A stretch of DNA of 64,000 bases, from contig NZ_JALLPO010000048.1 of assembly GCF_023276435.1 (NCBI RefSeq), forward strand, positions 1 through 64,000, written 5' to 3'. The notes beneath the pieces are model-generated. The model saw nothing but the letters and a program-made list of their open reading frames with translations, was not told the origin of the DNA and did not search any database. Positions 27,618 to 35,989 of this stretch are shown in pieces (position 1 is the first letter of the stretch; the number at the start of each line of letters is the position of its first letter). Made by a program: the position numbers and the translations under genes. This stretch comes from Sphaerisporangium perillae (lineage in GTDB: Bacteria > Actinomycetota > Actinomycetes > Streptosporangiales > Streptosporangiaceae).

Positions 27618-27718
27618 TGGCGAGCTGGAGCGAGAAAACCGTGAACTGCGCCGGACGAATGAAATCCTAAAGGCGGCGTCCGCCTATTTCGCCCGGGAAC
27701 TCGACCCGAAACGCAGAG
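27618..27718 (+). mobile_element. IS3-family OrfA C-terminal scrap
   Basis: The translation ELERENRELRRTNEILKAAS followed by AYFARELDPKRR is the unmistakable leucine-zipper end of an IS3-type OrfA transposase subunit. Neither the HTH half of OrfA nor OrfB is present, and no terminal repeats were found. It abuts the broken HEAT-type gene. Confidence 0.8.
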
Positions 27719-28051
27719 TGGCGCCGGACGGCAGTACAGCCGAGACCACCCGGCCGGTCACGCCTCGATCTGACTTCCATCCGCGAACCGCGCCAGCAGC
27801 AGGCGAGAGACCACTTTGTCCGCAAGCGCCTCCGCGGCACTTTCCGGCTGGCCATGGCATCCTTCCGCACACGCCGGTGCACGACGGCCAACTGCTCGGG
27901 AGACCTTCGATCGGACAACAGCCGCCGTACGCCCCCGAACGGAGTCTCCTCGAATCGCCGGGGGTGAGTTCATTCTGCCGCTCGCCCGCCGGACAAGGGC
28001 AGATCGGCGAACCGCTGTGAGGATCGCAAGGAGGTGCTGGAGGGCGTCCGG
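27719..28051. other. non-coding remnant stretch
   Basis: About 330 bases downstream of the IS3 scrap. Open frames exist on both strands (for example a minus-strand tail reading AEALADKVVSRLLLARFADG before a stop at 27758), but no family or start is recognisable. Probably decayed sequence next to the mobile-element debris. Confidence 0.4.
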
Positions 28052-28738
28052 TCAGCGATGGAAGCGCGTTGTCTCCCCTAGAGGCTCGCGGCCGACGGTG
28101 ACCGCGTTGATCGCGGCCGCGGGGTCCGCATAGCCGAACGAGATGCCGAACAACAGTTTCCCGTCGGTGACGCCGAGCGTCTCGCGCACCGTGTCGGCGT
28201 AGAAGCTCAGCAGCGCTTGGGGACAGCTGGCTACCCCATGAGCGGCCATGGCAAGCAGCAGGGTCTGCGCGTACATGCCGACATCGGCGGTCAGTCGCGG
28301 GTCACCTGATTCCGGCGCGTACAGGAGCGCGACGTGGGGCGCGTCGTAGAAGCGGAGACTCTTGGCGTCGTAGGCGGCACGCAGATCGTAGGCGTCGCGG
28401 TCGATACCGAGTGCGGCGTAGATCGCGGCACCGAACGCCGCACGTCGGCGTTGGTGCACCGGTGTGTAGATGTCCTCGCTGTAAGGGAAGTCGACTGTCC
28501 GCCGACCGGCTCGGTCGGCGGAGATGAGCGCCTCGGCGAGGTTGTCCCGTGCGACCCCGCTGACCACCTCGACGTGCCAGGGCTGGGCGTTGGCGTTCGA
28601 CGGCGCGGCACCGGCTATATCGAAGATGGCCCGAAGCGTCTCGTCCGGGACAGGGTCGGGCAGGAACGCCCTGGTCGCGTGCCGATCCCGGATAAGCCGC
28701 TCTGCCATGGCGGGAAGCCCGCTCGTCACCGCTCCCAT
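28052..28738 (-). CDS. nitroreductase-family FMN oxidoreductase
   Basis: A 228-residue nitroreductase-like protein. The start ATG 28738 has a perfect AAGGAGG five bases upstream. N-terminal RHATRAFLPDPVPDETL and PSNANAQPWHVEVVSG form the FMN-binding region. The C-terminal LLAMAAHGVASCPQALLSFYAD and KLLFGISFGYADP are typical of the fold. Members reduce nitro groups, quinones or flavins with NAD(P)H in the cytoplasm. The substrate here is unknown. It is divergent from a TetR gene with a shared inverted repeat between them, so the TetR probably controls it. Confidence 0.92.
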   Translation of the reverse strand: MGAVTSGLPAMAERLIRDRHATRAFLPDPVPDETLRAIFDIAGAAPSNANAQPWHVEVVSGVARDNLAEALISADRAGRRTVDFPYSEDIYTPVHQRRRAAFGAAIYAALGIDRDAYDLRAAYDAKSLRFYDAPHVALLYAPESGDPRLTADVGMYAQTLLLAMAAHGVASCPQALLSFYADTVRETLGVTDGKLLFGISFGYADPAAAINAVTVGREPLGETTRFHR

Positions 28739-28761
28739 GCCGCCTCCTTAGGTAGACGTTT

Positions 28762-28819
28762 GCGTTTACCTGAGCGACCGTAGCGGAGGATCCGCATTAT
28801 GTAAACGCTGCCGTATAGT
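28762..28819. promoter_or_regulatory. shared operator and leaderless-type promoter between nitroreductase and TetR genes
   Basis: GCGTTTAC at 28762-28769 and its exact complement GTAAACGC at 28801-28808 are 39 bp apart centre to centre. The second arm lies directly upstream of a TATAGT (28814-28819) that ends seven bases before the TetR ATG, so the TetR transcript would begin at or next to its start codon. The first arm sits 23 bp upstream of the nitroreductase start. Likely the TetR operator. Confidence 0.55.
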
Positions 28820-28826
28820 CGGCGTC

Positions 28827-29417
28827 ATGAGTGACGAGCCGGTGCGACGGGCCGGGCGCGGCGGCCGGGAACGCGTACTCGCCGCCGCCAGCAGCCTTTT
28901 CGCGAAGCAGGGCATCACCGCGACCACGATGGAGGATGTCGCCGCCGAGGCCCCGGTCTCGAAGAGGACGCTCTACGCACACTTCCCCACCAAGGAGGAC
29001 CTCGTCCTGGCGCACCTGGACTACCTCCTGCGGTCCGGGTACACACTGCTCGAAACCCTGACACGCACCGACCTGACGCCCCGCGAGCGGCTCCTCGCGA
29101 TGTTCGTCGTACAGCCCTGGCCGGATGGAATCGTCCATGGATGCCCGTTCATCCACGCCGCGGTGGAGCACCCCGATCCCGCCGGCCGCGTGCACGCCTT
29201 CGCGCGCGAGCAGAAGCTCGTCATGCTCGCGCTGGTGACCGAGCTCGTGGACGAGATGGACATCGATGAGCCGGAACTGCTCGCCGAGCAGTTGGTCACC
29301 CTCGCCGACGGCGCCGTGAGCCGCGCGATGGTGCTCAACGACCCCGACTACGGCCGCCATGCCCGCGCGGCCGCCGAGACCCTCCTCGATCACGCGCCAC
29401 GCCGTCCCCGCCGGTGA
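28827..29417 (+). CDS. TetR-family regulator
   Basis: 196 residues with an N-terminal TetR HTH at about 14-60 (ERVLAAASSLFAKQGITATTM, EDVAAEAPVSKRTLYAHFPTKEDL; the recognition helix is SKRTLYAHF). The C-terminal ligand domain includes GCPFIHAAVEHPDP, as in the TetR group with a conserved Cys at the end of the first C-terminal helix. No ribosome site is needed if the message is leaderless, as the TATAGT box seven bases upstream suggests. Divergent from the nitroreductase and presumably its repressor. Confidence 0.93.
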   Translation: MSDEPVRRAGRGGRERVLAAASSLFAKQGITATTMEDVAAEAPVSKRTLYAHFPTKEDLVLAHLDYLLRSGYTLLETLTRTDLTPRERLLAMFVVQPWPDGIVHGCPFIHAAVEHPDPAGRVHAFAREQKLVMLALVTELVDEMDIDEPELLAEQLVTLADGAVSRAMVLNDPDYGRHARAAAETLLDHAPRRPRR

Positions 29418-29564
29418 ACAACACCCTTGTGGTTCCGGGGCGGTTACAGGGCGCTGCGCATGATCAGCAGCTGGTCGGCGAACGACGAACGGGCCGATGC
29501 GGCGGCCTGTCGCAGGTCGATATCGCCCCGCGATGCTGCTGTTGCCGGCGAACTCGGATGGGCG

Positions 29565-30446
29565 TTACTGCTCGGTGATGTTGGGGTTCGGTTCGAGGGT
29601 GGGGATGGTTGCGGTCCAGCTGGCGAGGATGTCGATGGCTCGTCGTGAGGGCGATTCCGGTTCGGTGGTGTAGATGAACAGGGTGGTCTCGGGGTCGCCG
29701 GGAAGGGCGAGGGTTTCGTATTCGACAGTGAGGTCTCCGACGAGGTTGTGGCGGAGGCGTTTGGAGCCGTGGGTGCGCTGGTGGACGCGGTGTTGTTCCC
29801 ACCATTGGTCGAATTCGCGGCTGTGTTCGCGTAGTTCGGTGACGAGGTCGGTGGTGGCGCGGTCGTCGGGGTTGCGGCCGACTTCGAACCGGAGGCTTTC
29901 GACGGCGGCGCGGGCTTGGTCGGGCCAGTCGAGGAAGAGGGCTCGGGCGTCGCCGTCGAGGAACATCCAGCGGGCGTAGTTGCGGTGGGCGGCGGGGAAC
30001 TGATCGAAGTCGGTGAAGAGGGCTTTGGCCATGCGGTTAGCGGCGAGGATGTCGGTGCGGCGGCCGAGGATGAGGGCGGGTTCGCCGTCGAGGGCGTCGA
30101 GGAGCTGGTAGAGGCCGGGGCGGACGCGCTGGACGTCGTGGGTTCGGCGGGGGGTGGGTGTCGAGGTCAGGCCGATGAGGTCTTTGAGGTGGGCGCGTCC
30201 GGCGGCGTCGAGGCCGAGGGCGCGGCCGATGGCTTCGACGACGGCGGCGGAGGGAGTGATGCGGCGGCCTTGTTCGAGGCGGGCGTAGTAGTCGGTGGAT
30301 ACGCCGGCGAGGCGGGCGACTTCTTCGCGGCGGAGGCCGGGTACGCGGCGGACGCGTCCGTCGGGGGGCAGGCCGGCGCGCGCGGGGTCGATCTGGCTGC
30401 GGGCGCGCCGTAGGAAATCGGCGAGTTCTTGGTTGGTTTCGTTCAC
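29565..30446 (-). CDS. XRE-family regulator with MmyB-like ligand domain (first of three)
   Basis: 293 residues from GTG 30446. The N-terminal HTH is clear (LADFLRRARSQ, VPGLRREEVARLAGVSTDYYARLEQGR). The C-terminal MmyB/MLTR ligand-binding domain follows (ILGRRTDILAANRMAKALF, YARWMFLD, DLTVEYETLALPGDPETTLFIYTTEP), a PAS-like pocket thought to bind fatty-acid-type ligands. It is divergent from an SDR gene at 30632, the usual neighbour of such regulators, which it probably represses. The upstream ATG in the open frame lies in non-protein-like sequence and was rejected. Confidence 0.92.
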   Translation of the reverse strand: MNETNQELADFLRRARSQIDPARAGLPPDGRVRRVPGLRREEVARLAGVSTDYYARLEQGRRITPSAAVVEAIGRALGLDAAGRAHLKDLIGLTSTPTPRRTHDVQRVRPGLYQLLDALDGEPALILGRRTDILAANRMAKALFTDFDQFPAAHRNYARWMFLDGDARALFLDWPDQARAAVESLRFEVGRNPDDRATTDLVTELREHSREFDQWWEQHRVHQRTHGSKRLRHNLVGDLTVEYETLALPGDPETTLFIYTTEPESPSRRAIDILASWTATIPTLEPNPNITEQ

Positions 30447-30631
30447 GGGTTCGAGTATCCCTGAGCTGGCGCGGTCCTCGGTGGACCGGCGAGTCCTAGG
30501 TTCCGAAGACCGCGCCTCCACAGGGCGCGAGATAGGCCCCCAAGGGGGTTTGCGGCGGGTCACTCTTGAAGCAACGCCACCACGGGAACAGCCCGGAGGC
30601 GCATCACCGAAATCGTGAGCAAAGGACGACC

Positions 30632-31492
30632 ATGAGTTTCCCGACGGATCGACCCGCGACCTGGTTCGTGACCGGTACCTCCCGCGGTCTGGGCCTGGAG
30701 CTGGTCACGCAGCTGCTCCAGCGTGGCGACCAGGTCGCCGCGACGACCCGTTCCACGGAGCGGCTGCTGGCAGCCCTCGGTGACCGCGTCGACACCTCGC
30801 GGCTGCTGCCGCTAACCGTCGACCTGCGTGATGACGAGCAGGTCCGGCAGGCTGTCCGCCAAGCCACGGAGCGGTTCGGCGGGCTCGACGTGGTCGTCAA
30901 CAACGCTGGCTACGGCTACCTGGCCGCCGTGGAGGAGACGAGTGCCCGCGAGGTTCGCGACATGCTCGACGTCCAGGTCGTCGGGGTGTGGAACGTATTG
31001 CGTGCCACGCTGCCGGTCCTTCGCGAGCAGAAGAGCGGTCATGTAGTCAACGTGTCGTCGATTCTCGGGCTGACCGCGGTTCCGGGCTGGGGCCTCTACT
31101 GCGCGGGCAAGTTCGCGCTCGAGGGTCTCACCGAAGCGCTGGCCCAGGAGATGGCCGACTTCGACGTCAAGGTCACCATCGTCGAGCCCGGCTACTTCCG
31201 CACCGATTTCCTCACCACCGACTCGCTCGCGCTGCCCGCCTCGACGACGGATGCGTACCCGGGTCTGCGTGAGATGACCGAGAACCACCTGAAGCTCCAG
31301 GGCAACCAGCTGGGCAACCCGGTCAAGGGCGCGGAGGCGATCATCCGCCAGGTTGTCCGCGGCGAGGGCCCGCTGCGCCAGCTGCTCGGCTCGGACGCCC
31401 ACGCCTACGCCACCGCGAAGGTCGATGCCCTGCGCGCGAACCTCGAGGCCACCGCGCAGACCGCCGACGCCACTGACTTCGCCGACGCCTGA
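30632..31492 (+). CDS. short-chain dehydrogenase/reductase
   Basis: 286 residues. Rossmann motif TGTSRGLG at 15-22, NNAGYGY, catalytic Ser in NVSSILG and the Tyr-Lys pair in YCAGKFA are all present, giving a classical NAD(P)-dependent SDR. The ATG at 30632 follows AAAGGACG. The C-terminal region (QLLGSDAHAYATAKVDALR) is typical of the oxidoreductase subgroup commonly paired with XRE/MmyB-like regulators. The substrate is unknown. Control by the divergent regulator at 30446 is inferred. Confidence 0.93.
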   Translation: MSFPTDRPATWFVTGTSRGLGLELVTQLLQRGDQVAATTRSTERLLAALGDRVDTSRLLPLTVDLRDDEQVRQAVRQATERFGGLDVVVNNAGYGYLAAVEETSAREVRDMLDVQVVGVWNVLRATLPVLREQKSGHVVNVSSILGLTAVPGWGLYCAGKFALEGLTEALAQEMADFDVKVTIVEPGYFRTDFLTTDSLALPASTTDAYPGLREMTENHLKLQGNQLGNPVKGAEAIIRQVVRGEGPLRQLLGSDAHAYATAKVDALRANLEATAQTADATDFADA

Positions 31493-31525
31493 GAATTCGC
31501 CGTTTGTCACAGAAAGGAAAAAATC

Positions 31526-31678
31526 GTGCGCAAAATTCTGATCGTCATGTCCGCCGCCGGCATCTGGGAACGCAACGACGGCTCGGAATACCCGACCGGG
31601 TACTGGGCCGAAGAGCTCGCTGCGCCCCACGAGAAGTTCGTGCAAGTCGCGGACTGCCGAGGTCATCACGGTGGTTGA
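31526..31678 (+). pseudogene. DJ-1/PfpI-like gene cut off after about 38 codons
   Basis: From GTG 31526 (good AAAGGA upstream) the frame reads RKILIVMSAAGIWERNDGSE and YPTGYWAEELAAPHEKF, the N-terminus of a class-I glutamine-amidotransferase-like (DJ-1/PfpI) protein. The family continues for about 230 residues with a nucleophilic Cys. Here homology ends near 31645 and a stop follows at 31678. The start region is intact, so the break is a clean 3' deletion or recombination rather than decay. Confidence 0.75.
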
Positions 31679-31709
31679 GGGTTTCGTTGCAGGTCGCGGC
31701 GAGGGTTGA

Positions 31710-32171
31710 TTAGTCCAGGCAGAACTCGTTGCCCTCGGGGTCGGTCATCACGATGAAACCGGCGCTCATCGGCGGAGCGGGCTCGTAGCGACGTACCCGC
31801 GTCGCTCCCAGCGCGACGAGCCGATCGCACTCGACCTCCAGCGCCGCCATCCGCTCCTCTCCCTGCAGCCCGGGAGCCGCACGGACGTCGAGGTGGACGC
31901 GGTTCTTGGCGATCTTGTCCTCCGGCACCTGCTGGAAGAACAGCCGTGGGCCGTGCCCGTCCGGGTCCTCGATGGCCGATCTCGTGTTGCGCTGCTCCTC
32001 CGGTACGCCGACCCGCGCGAGGAAGTCGTCCCACGCCGCCAGCGGGTCGGCGTCCTCGGGCAGGTCGACTCCGGGCGGGCCGGGGTGGACGTAGCCCAGT
32101 ACGTCGCGCCAGAAGGACGACAGCGCCCGCGGGTCGTGGGCGTCGAAGGTGACCTGGATGTGGCGGCTCAT
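31710..32171 (-). CDS. VOC/glyoxalase-like domain protein
   Basis: 153 residues of the vicinal-oxygen-chelate fold: IQVTFDAHDPRALSSFWRDV at the N-terminus, DPDGHGPRLFFQQVPE and VHLDVRAAP in the middle, and the closing FIVMTDPEGNEFCLD, which places a Glu as metal ligand. Members include antibiotic-binding and dioxygenase-like proteins. The specific reaction is unknown. The start overlaps the upstream DinB stop by four bases (ATGA), so the two are co-translated. Confidence 0.9.
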   Translation of the reverse strand: MSRHIQVTFDAHDPRALSSFWRDVLGYVHPGPPGVDLPEDADPLAAWDDFLARVGVPEEQRNTRSAIEDPDGHGPRLFFQQVPEDKIAKNRVHLDVRAAPGLQGEERMAALEVECDRLVALGATRVRRYEPAPPMSAGFIVMTDPEGNEFCLD

Positions 32172-32755
32172 CGGGTAGCTCCGTTCGTAGCGGGTTTCGT
32201 GTGCAGGTTGAGGTCGCGCAGCAGGCAGACCTCGGACAGGTGGTGGATCAGCTCACGGTGGACGTGCAGCACCAGATCGGCCATGGGCGCCTCGGGGAAG
32301 GGCTCCTTCGCGCCGAGCGGGACCCGGAGCCCTGCCTCGCCGAGGCCGCCCACCCCGGCCAGCCAGACGTCGAGCTGGGCCTCGAGCTGGTCGAGCGCGA
32401 TGGCCGCGCTGCCGGCGTACTCCCAGGTCTCGTACGACGCCGCCGGCGCGCCGAAGTGCGCCGCGTTGCGCGCGGCGAGCACGCCGACGATGACGTGACC
32501 GAGTCGCCAGGCGATCGTGGTGAAGGCCGCGGGGACCGGCTCGGGGAAGGCGTAGTCCATCGTGAAGTCCCCGGCACCGACCTGCACGCGCGCCATCGAG
32601 CTGCCGCGCGGCCGCACGCTCCAGGCGTCCGGCACCGGCGACCAGAAGTACTCGTCGTCGGTGAGGCCGTCGAGCCGGGCTCGGAGCTGATGGTTCCAGT
32701 GGAACTCCCACTGCTCGCGCAGCGTCCGGTTCCAGTCGAGTTCGTCTGCGTCCAT
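32168..32755 (-). CDS. DinB-superfamily protein
   Basis: 195 residues with the DinB-like four-helix pattern: WEFHWNHQLRARLDGLTDDEYFW near the start, TIAWRLGHVIVGVLAARNAAHF in the middle with a metal-type His, and LHVHRELIHHLSEVCLLRDL at the end with a second group of histidines. Such proteins often are metal-dependent, mycothiol- or bacillithiol-linked transferases in actinomycetes. That role is inferred. It is coupled to the VOC gene and divergent from the WYL regulator at 32818, which probably controls both. Confidence 0.9.
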   Translation of the reverse strand: MDADELDWNRTLREQWEFHWNHQLRARLDGLTDDEYFWSPVPDAWSVRPRGSSMARVQVGAGDFTMDYAFPEPVPAAFTTIAWRLGHVIVGVLAARNAAHFGAPAASYETWEYAGSAAIALDQLEAQLDVWLAGVGGLGEAGLRVPLGAKEPFPEAPMADLVLHVHRELIHHLSEVCLLRDLNLHTKPATNGATR

Positions 32756-32817
32756 GGAGCCACCCTGACACCTCTAGCGGACAGGATCGGTCCGCTGTCT
32801 CTGGCAGGGTGGGCGAC

Positions 32818-33816
32818 ATGAACGTGGCAAGCGGTGACGAGCGGGGTACGACGGAGCGAGTGCTCACCCTGCTCGGGCTGCTGCAGCAGCGCCAGGTCTG
32901 GACCGGCCCCGAGCTCGCCGACCGGCTCGGGGTCACACCGCGCACGGTACGGCGTGATGTCGAGCGGCTGCGCACGCTCGGCTATCGGGTGCATGCCAGC
33001 CAGGGTGTCGGCGGCGGCTACCAGCTCGGCCCGGGGCAGGACCTGCCGCCGCTGCTTCTCGACGACGAGGAGGCGATCGCCACCGTGGTCTCGCTGCTCG
33101 CCGGCGCGGGTGGCGCGGTCGCCGGCGCCGGCGACGCCGCACTCCGGGCGCTGACCAAGCTCGACCAGGTGCTGCCCACCCGGCTGCGGCACGAGGTGCG
33201 CGCGCTCTCCGGCTCGGTGGAGTCCTTCGGCGGAGGCCGCACGCCCGTCGACCCCGAGGTGCTCATGACGCTGGCCAGAGCCTGCCGCGACAAGGTCGAG
33301 GCCGGCTTCGGCTACCCGTCCGGGAGCGAGGTGCGACGGCGGCGGGTCGAGCCCTACCGTCTGGTCGCCTCCGACCGGCGCTGGTACCTCCTCGCCTACG
33401 ACCTCGATCGCGACGACTGGCGCAGCTTCCGCGTCGACCGGATGACCGATGTGTCCGCACGGAGCTGGCGCTTCCGCCCGCGCGCGGCGCCCGACGCGGC
33501 GACGTACGTGCAGGAGGGTGTGGCGAGTCGGGTCTACCCGCACCAGGCGCGCTTCCTCGTGCACGCGTCGGCCCACACGGTGCGCGCGCAGATTCCGGCG
33601 TCGGCGGCCGTCGTACGACGGCGAGGGAGCGAGCTCTGCGAGGTGCTCAGTGGCGCCGGCAGTCTCGACTTCGTGCTCATGCACGTGCTCCTGCTGGGGC
33701 ACGACTTCGAGGTACTCGACCCTCCGGAGCTCAGGAGGCGCTGTCGCGCGCTGGCGGAGAGACTGCTGTCGGCCGGTGCGACGATCTCACCGGTGCCGGA
33801 CATGGAGGAGTCATGA
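32818..33816 (+). CDS. WYL-domain transcriptional regulator
   Basis: 332 residues: N-terminal winged HTH (TERVLTLLGLLQQRQVWTG, PELADRLGVTPRTVRRDVERL) and a WYL domain with VEPYRLVASDRRWYLLAYD and WRSFRVDRM, followed by the WCX-type C-terminal region. WYL proteins sense ligands and act as repressors or activators. The ATG at 32818 is chosen because AGGGTGGG lies five bases upstream; a GTG nine bases earlier is possible. Divergent from the DinB-VOC pair. A truncated ECF sigma gene overlaps its end by four bases. Confidence 0.92.
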   Translation: MNVASGDERGTTERVLTLLGLLQQRQVWTGPELADRLGVTPRTVRRDVERLRTLGYRVHASQGVGGGYQLGPGQDLPPLLLDDEEAIATVVSLLAGAGGAVAGAGDAALRALTKLDQVLPTRLRHEVRALSGSVESFGGGRTPVDPEVLMTLARACRDKVEAGFGYPSGSEVRRRRVEPYRLVASDRRWYLLAYDLDRDDWRSFRVDRMTDVSARSWRFRPRAAPDAATYVQEGVASRVYPHQARFLVHASAHTVRAQIPASAAVVRRRGSELCEVLSGAGSLDFVLMHVLLLGHDFEVLDPPELRRRCRALAERLLSAGATISPVPDMEES

Positions 33817-34076
33817 GCCGCGACCACGCCAACGCCCAGGAGCGCTTCCGCTGCCTCTATGCCGAGCACGTCGACCCGATCCTCGGCTTCGCCATGCGCC
33901 GGACCGGCCAGGCCGACGACGCCGCAGACATCGTCGCGGAGACCTTCCTGGTGGCCTGGCGACGGATCGACGAGGTGCCGGGCCGGGTCGATCGCGTCCA
34001 GTGCCGGCCCGGGGACCGCGCCCATGACGACGATTGGATGATCCGGCCATCGGTCTCGGCCACGATCACGGCGTGA
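33813..34076 (+). pseudogene. ECF sigma factor, 3'-truncated
   Basis: The first 57 residues are a normal sigma-70 region 2 of an ECF factor (ERFRCLYAEHVDPILGFAMRR, TGQADDAADIVAETFLVAWRR). Homology ends near 33990; region 4, needed for -35 recognition, is absent, and the remaining frame to 34076 is unrelated. The start overlaps the WYL gene stop as ATGA, the normal operon arrangement, so the 3' end has been lost by deletion. Just beyond, GTG 34073 starts a short frame (IIWATALDARRSSALARALG) that may be the beginning of another broken gene. Confidence 0.75.
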
Positions 34077-34255
34077 TCATCTGGGCGACCGCGCTCGACG
34101 CGAGGCGCTCCTCGGCGCTGGCCCGCGCGCTCGGCGCGCCCCCGGCACTCACCGCCATACCAAGCCCGCATCAGCGCCCGCCGCCCCGCGGGCGAGATCC
34201 TGCGCACCGAACCCACTTGACCACGCCGGGGCCTTTCCCCTGATGATTCCCTTCC

Positions 34256-34963
34256 TTACCACGGAAGGGTGCCTTCGGCGTCGAAGTAGCCTCCGGTGGG
34301 GCCGTCGGGGCCCACCTGCGCCATGCGCACGATGATCTCGGCGCCCTGCTCGACGGTCTGGATGCCGGTGTTCCCGTTCAGGTCGGTCTTGGTGAAGCCA
34401 GGCTCCACCGCGTTGATCCGCATGTTCGGGAACGCCTTCGCGTACTGCACGGTGATCATGTTGACCGCGGTCTTCGACGCCGGATAGGCGACCCCCGGGT
34501 AGGCGTGCACCGGGGTGCCCGGGGCGGCGACCCGGGCCATCGAGGCCAGGCCGCTGCTGACGTTGACCACGACCGGGGCGGCGGAACGCTGCAGCAGCGG
34601 CAGCAACGCGTGGGTGACGCGCACCACGCCGAAGACGTTCGCCTCGAACGTGTGCCGCATCACGTCGGCGGTCAGGTCCGCGGCGCCGACCACACCTCCG
34701 TCCCGCACTCGCCCTTCGATGCCGGCGTTGTTGACCAGCACGTCCAGTCCGCCGCCTGCCTCGATCGTCTTCGCCGCGGCGTCGACGGACGCGTCGTCGG
34801 TGACGTCGAGGAGGACCAAGCGCGCGCCCAGCCGCTCGGCGGCCCGGCGCCCGCGTTCGGCGTCCCGGCTGCCCACGTAGACGGTGTGGCCCGCCGAGAT
34901 GAGCCGGCGGGCGGTCTCGAAGCCAAGACCCTTGTTCGCTCCGGTGATCAGTGTCGTTGTCAT
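34256..34963 (-). CDS. short-chain dehydrogenase/reductase
   Basis: 235 residues, classical SDR: TGANKGLGFETARRL at the N-terminus, LVNNAGIEGR, NVSSGLASMARV with catalytic Ser and YPASKTAVNM with the Tyr-Lys pair, ending GGYFDAEGTLPW. This C-terminal ending is common to the carbonyl-reductase-like SDRs found next to XRE/MmyB-like regulators. Start ATG 34963 has GGAGG unusually close. It is divergent from the regulator at 35066 and probably under its control. Confidence 0.93.
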   Translation of the reverse strand: MTTTLITGANKGLGFETARRLISAGHTVYVGSRDAERGRRAAERLGARLVLLDVTDDASVDAAAKTIEAGGGLDVLVNNAGIEGRVRDGGVVGAADLTADVMRHTFEANVFGVVRVTHALLPLLQRSAAPVVVNVSSGLASMARVAAPGTPVHAYPGVAYPASKTAVNMITVQYAKAFPNMRINAVEPGFTKTDLNGNTGIQTVEQGAEIIVRMAQVGPDGPTGGYFDAEGTLPW

Positions 34964-35065
34964 GCCTCCAGGATCCGGGCGGACGGTGTGGTCAGCCAGG
35001 CGTCCGGTCTTCCTGGGACTACCGGTACCAGGCAGGTCCGCGGCCGGCGGTGCACACTGGTGGGC

Positions 35066-35905
35066 ATGGCGACGGCGGAATTCGGGCAGGTGATGCGGCG
35101 CTGGCGCGACCGGGTCTCGCCTGAGACGGCCGGGCTGCCCACCGGCGGGCACCGGCGCGCGGCCGGGCTGCGCCGCGAGGAACTGGCCCTGCTGGCCGGG
35201 ATCTCCGTCGACTACGTCACCCGCCTCGAACAGGGCCGCGCGTCCAACCCGTCGGCGCAGGTCGTCGAAGCCCTGGCCAGGGCCCTGCGGCTGTCGGGAA
35301 CCGAGCGCGCACACCTGTTCCGGCTGGCCGGCCTGGCGCCGCCGGGCCCGGAAACGGTCCCCGCGCACATCACCCCGAGCGTCCAGCGGCTGCTGGACAG
35401 GCTGACCGGGACACCCGTCGCGGTCTACGACGCGTCCTGGACGCTGCTCGTGGCCAACCCGCCGTACGCGGCATTGATGGGCGATCCGTCCGGATGGCGT
35501 GGCAACCAGCGCAACGGGGTATGGCGCAACCTGCTCGGCGAGGGCACCCGGGTCCGCCACACACCGCAGGCACAGCGCGCGTTCGAGGCCGCACTGGTCG
35601 CCGACCTGCGCGCGGCCGCCGGCCGCTATCCGGCCGACCAGCGGCTACGGCGGCTGGTAGCGGAACTGCGCGCGAACAGCACCCGGTTCGCCGAACTGTG
35701 GGATTCCGGCGCCGTCGGCCGCCACGAGGCCGCGCGCAAGACCATCGATCATCCGCAAGCAGGCCCCCTGACGCTGGACTGCGACGTGCTCACCGTGGCG
35801 GGCAGCGACCTGCGCATCATGATCTACACGGCCGAGCCCGGCACGCAGGACGCCGAACGCCTCGCACTGCTCACCGTGCTCGGCACCCAGACACTCGTCG
35901 GCTAG
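35066..35905 (+). CDS. XRE-family regulator with MmyB-like ligand domain (second of three)
   Basis: 279 residues. HTH at about 10-60 (GLRREELALLAGISVDYVTRLEQGR). The ligand-binding domain includes PVAVYDASWTLLVANPPYAAL and GPLTLDCDVLTVAGSDLRIMIYTAEPG. No good ribosome-binding site precedes the ATG at 35066; GGTGGG lies just three bases upstream, so translation may be leaderless or weakly initiated. It is divergent from the SDR at 34963, mirroring the pair at 29565-31492. Confidence 0.92.
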   Translation: MATAEFGQVMRRWRDRVSPETAGLPTGGHRRAAGLRREELALLAGISVDYVTRLEQGRASNPSAQVVEALARALRLSGTERAHLFRLAGLAPPGPETVPAHITPSVQRLLDRLTGTPVAVYDASWTLLVANPPYAALMGDPSGWRGNQRNGVWRNLLGEGTRVRHTPQAQRAFEAALVADLRAAAGRYPADQRLRRLVAELRANSTRFAELWDSGAVGRHEAARKTIDHPQAGPLTLDCDVLTVAGSDLRIMIYTAEPGTQDAERLALLTVLGTQTLVG

Positions 35906-35989
35906 GAGCGTGTCTCAGTAACGGCGATCGCCTGGCACTGGGGTGTTGCCGGCGAGGCGTTTCAGAACGGTGCAACGCGCATACCAGTT

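Noticed and set aside
29418-29564. Possible C-terminal protein remnant on the minus strand (DLRQAAASARSSFADQLLIM before a stop near 29444)
   Set aside because: It looks protein-like but is too short, with no family recognised, to list as a gene.
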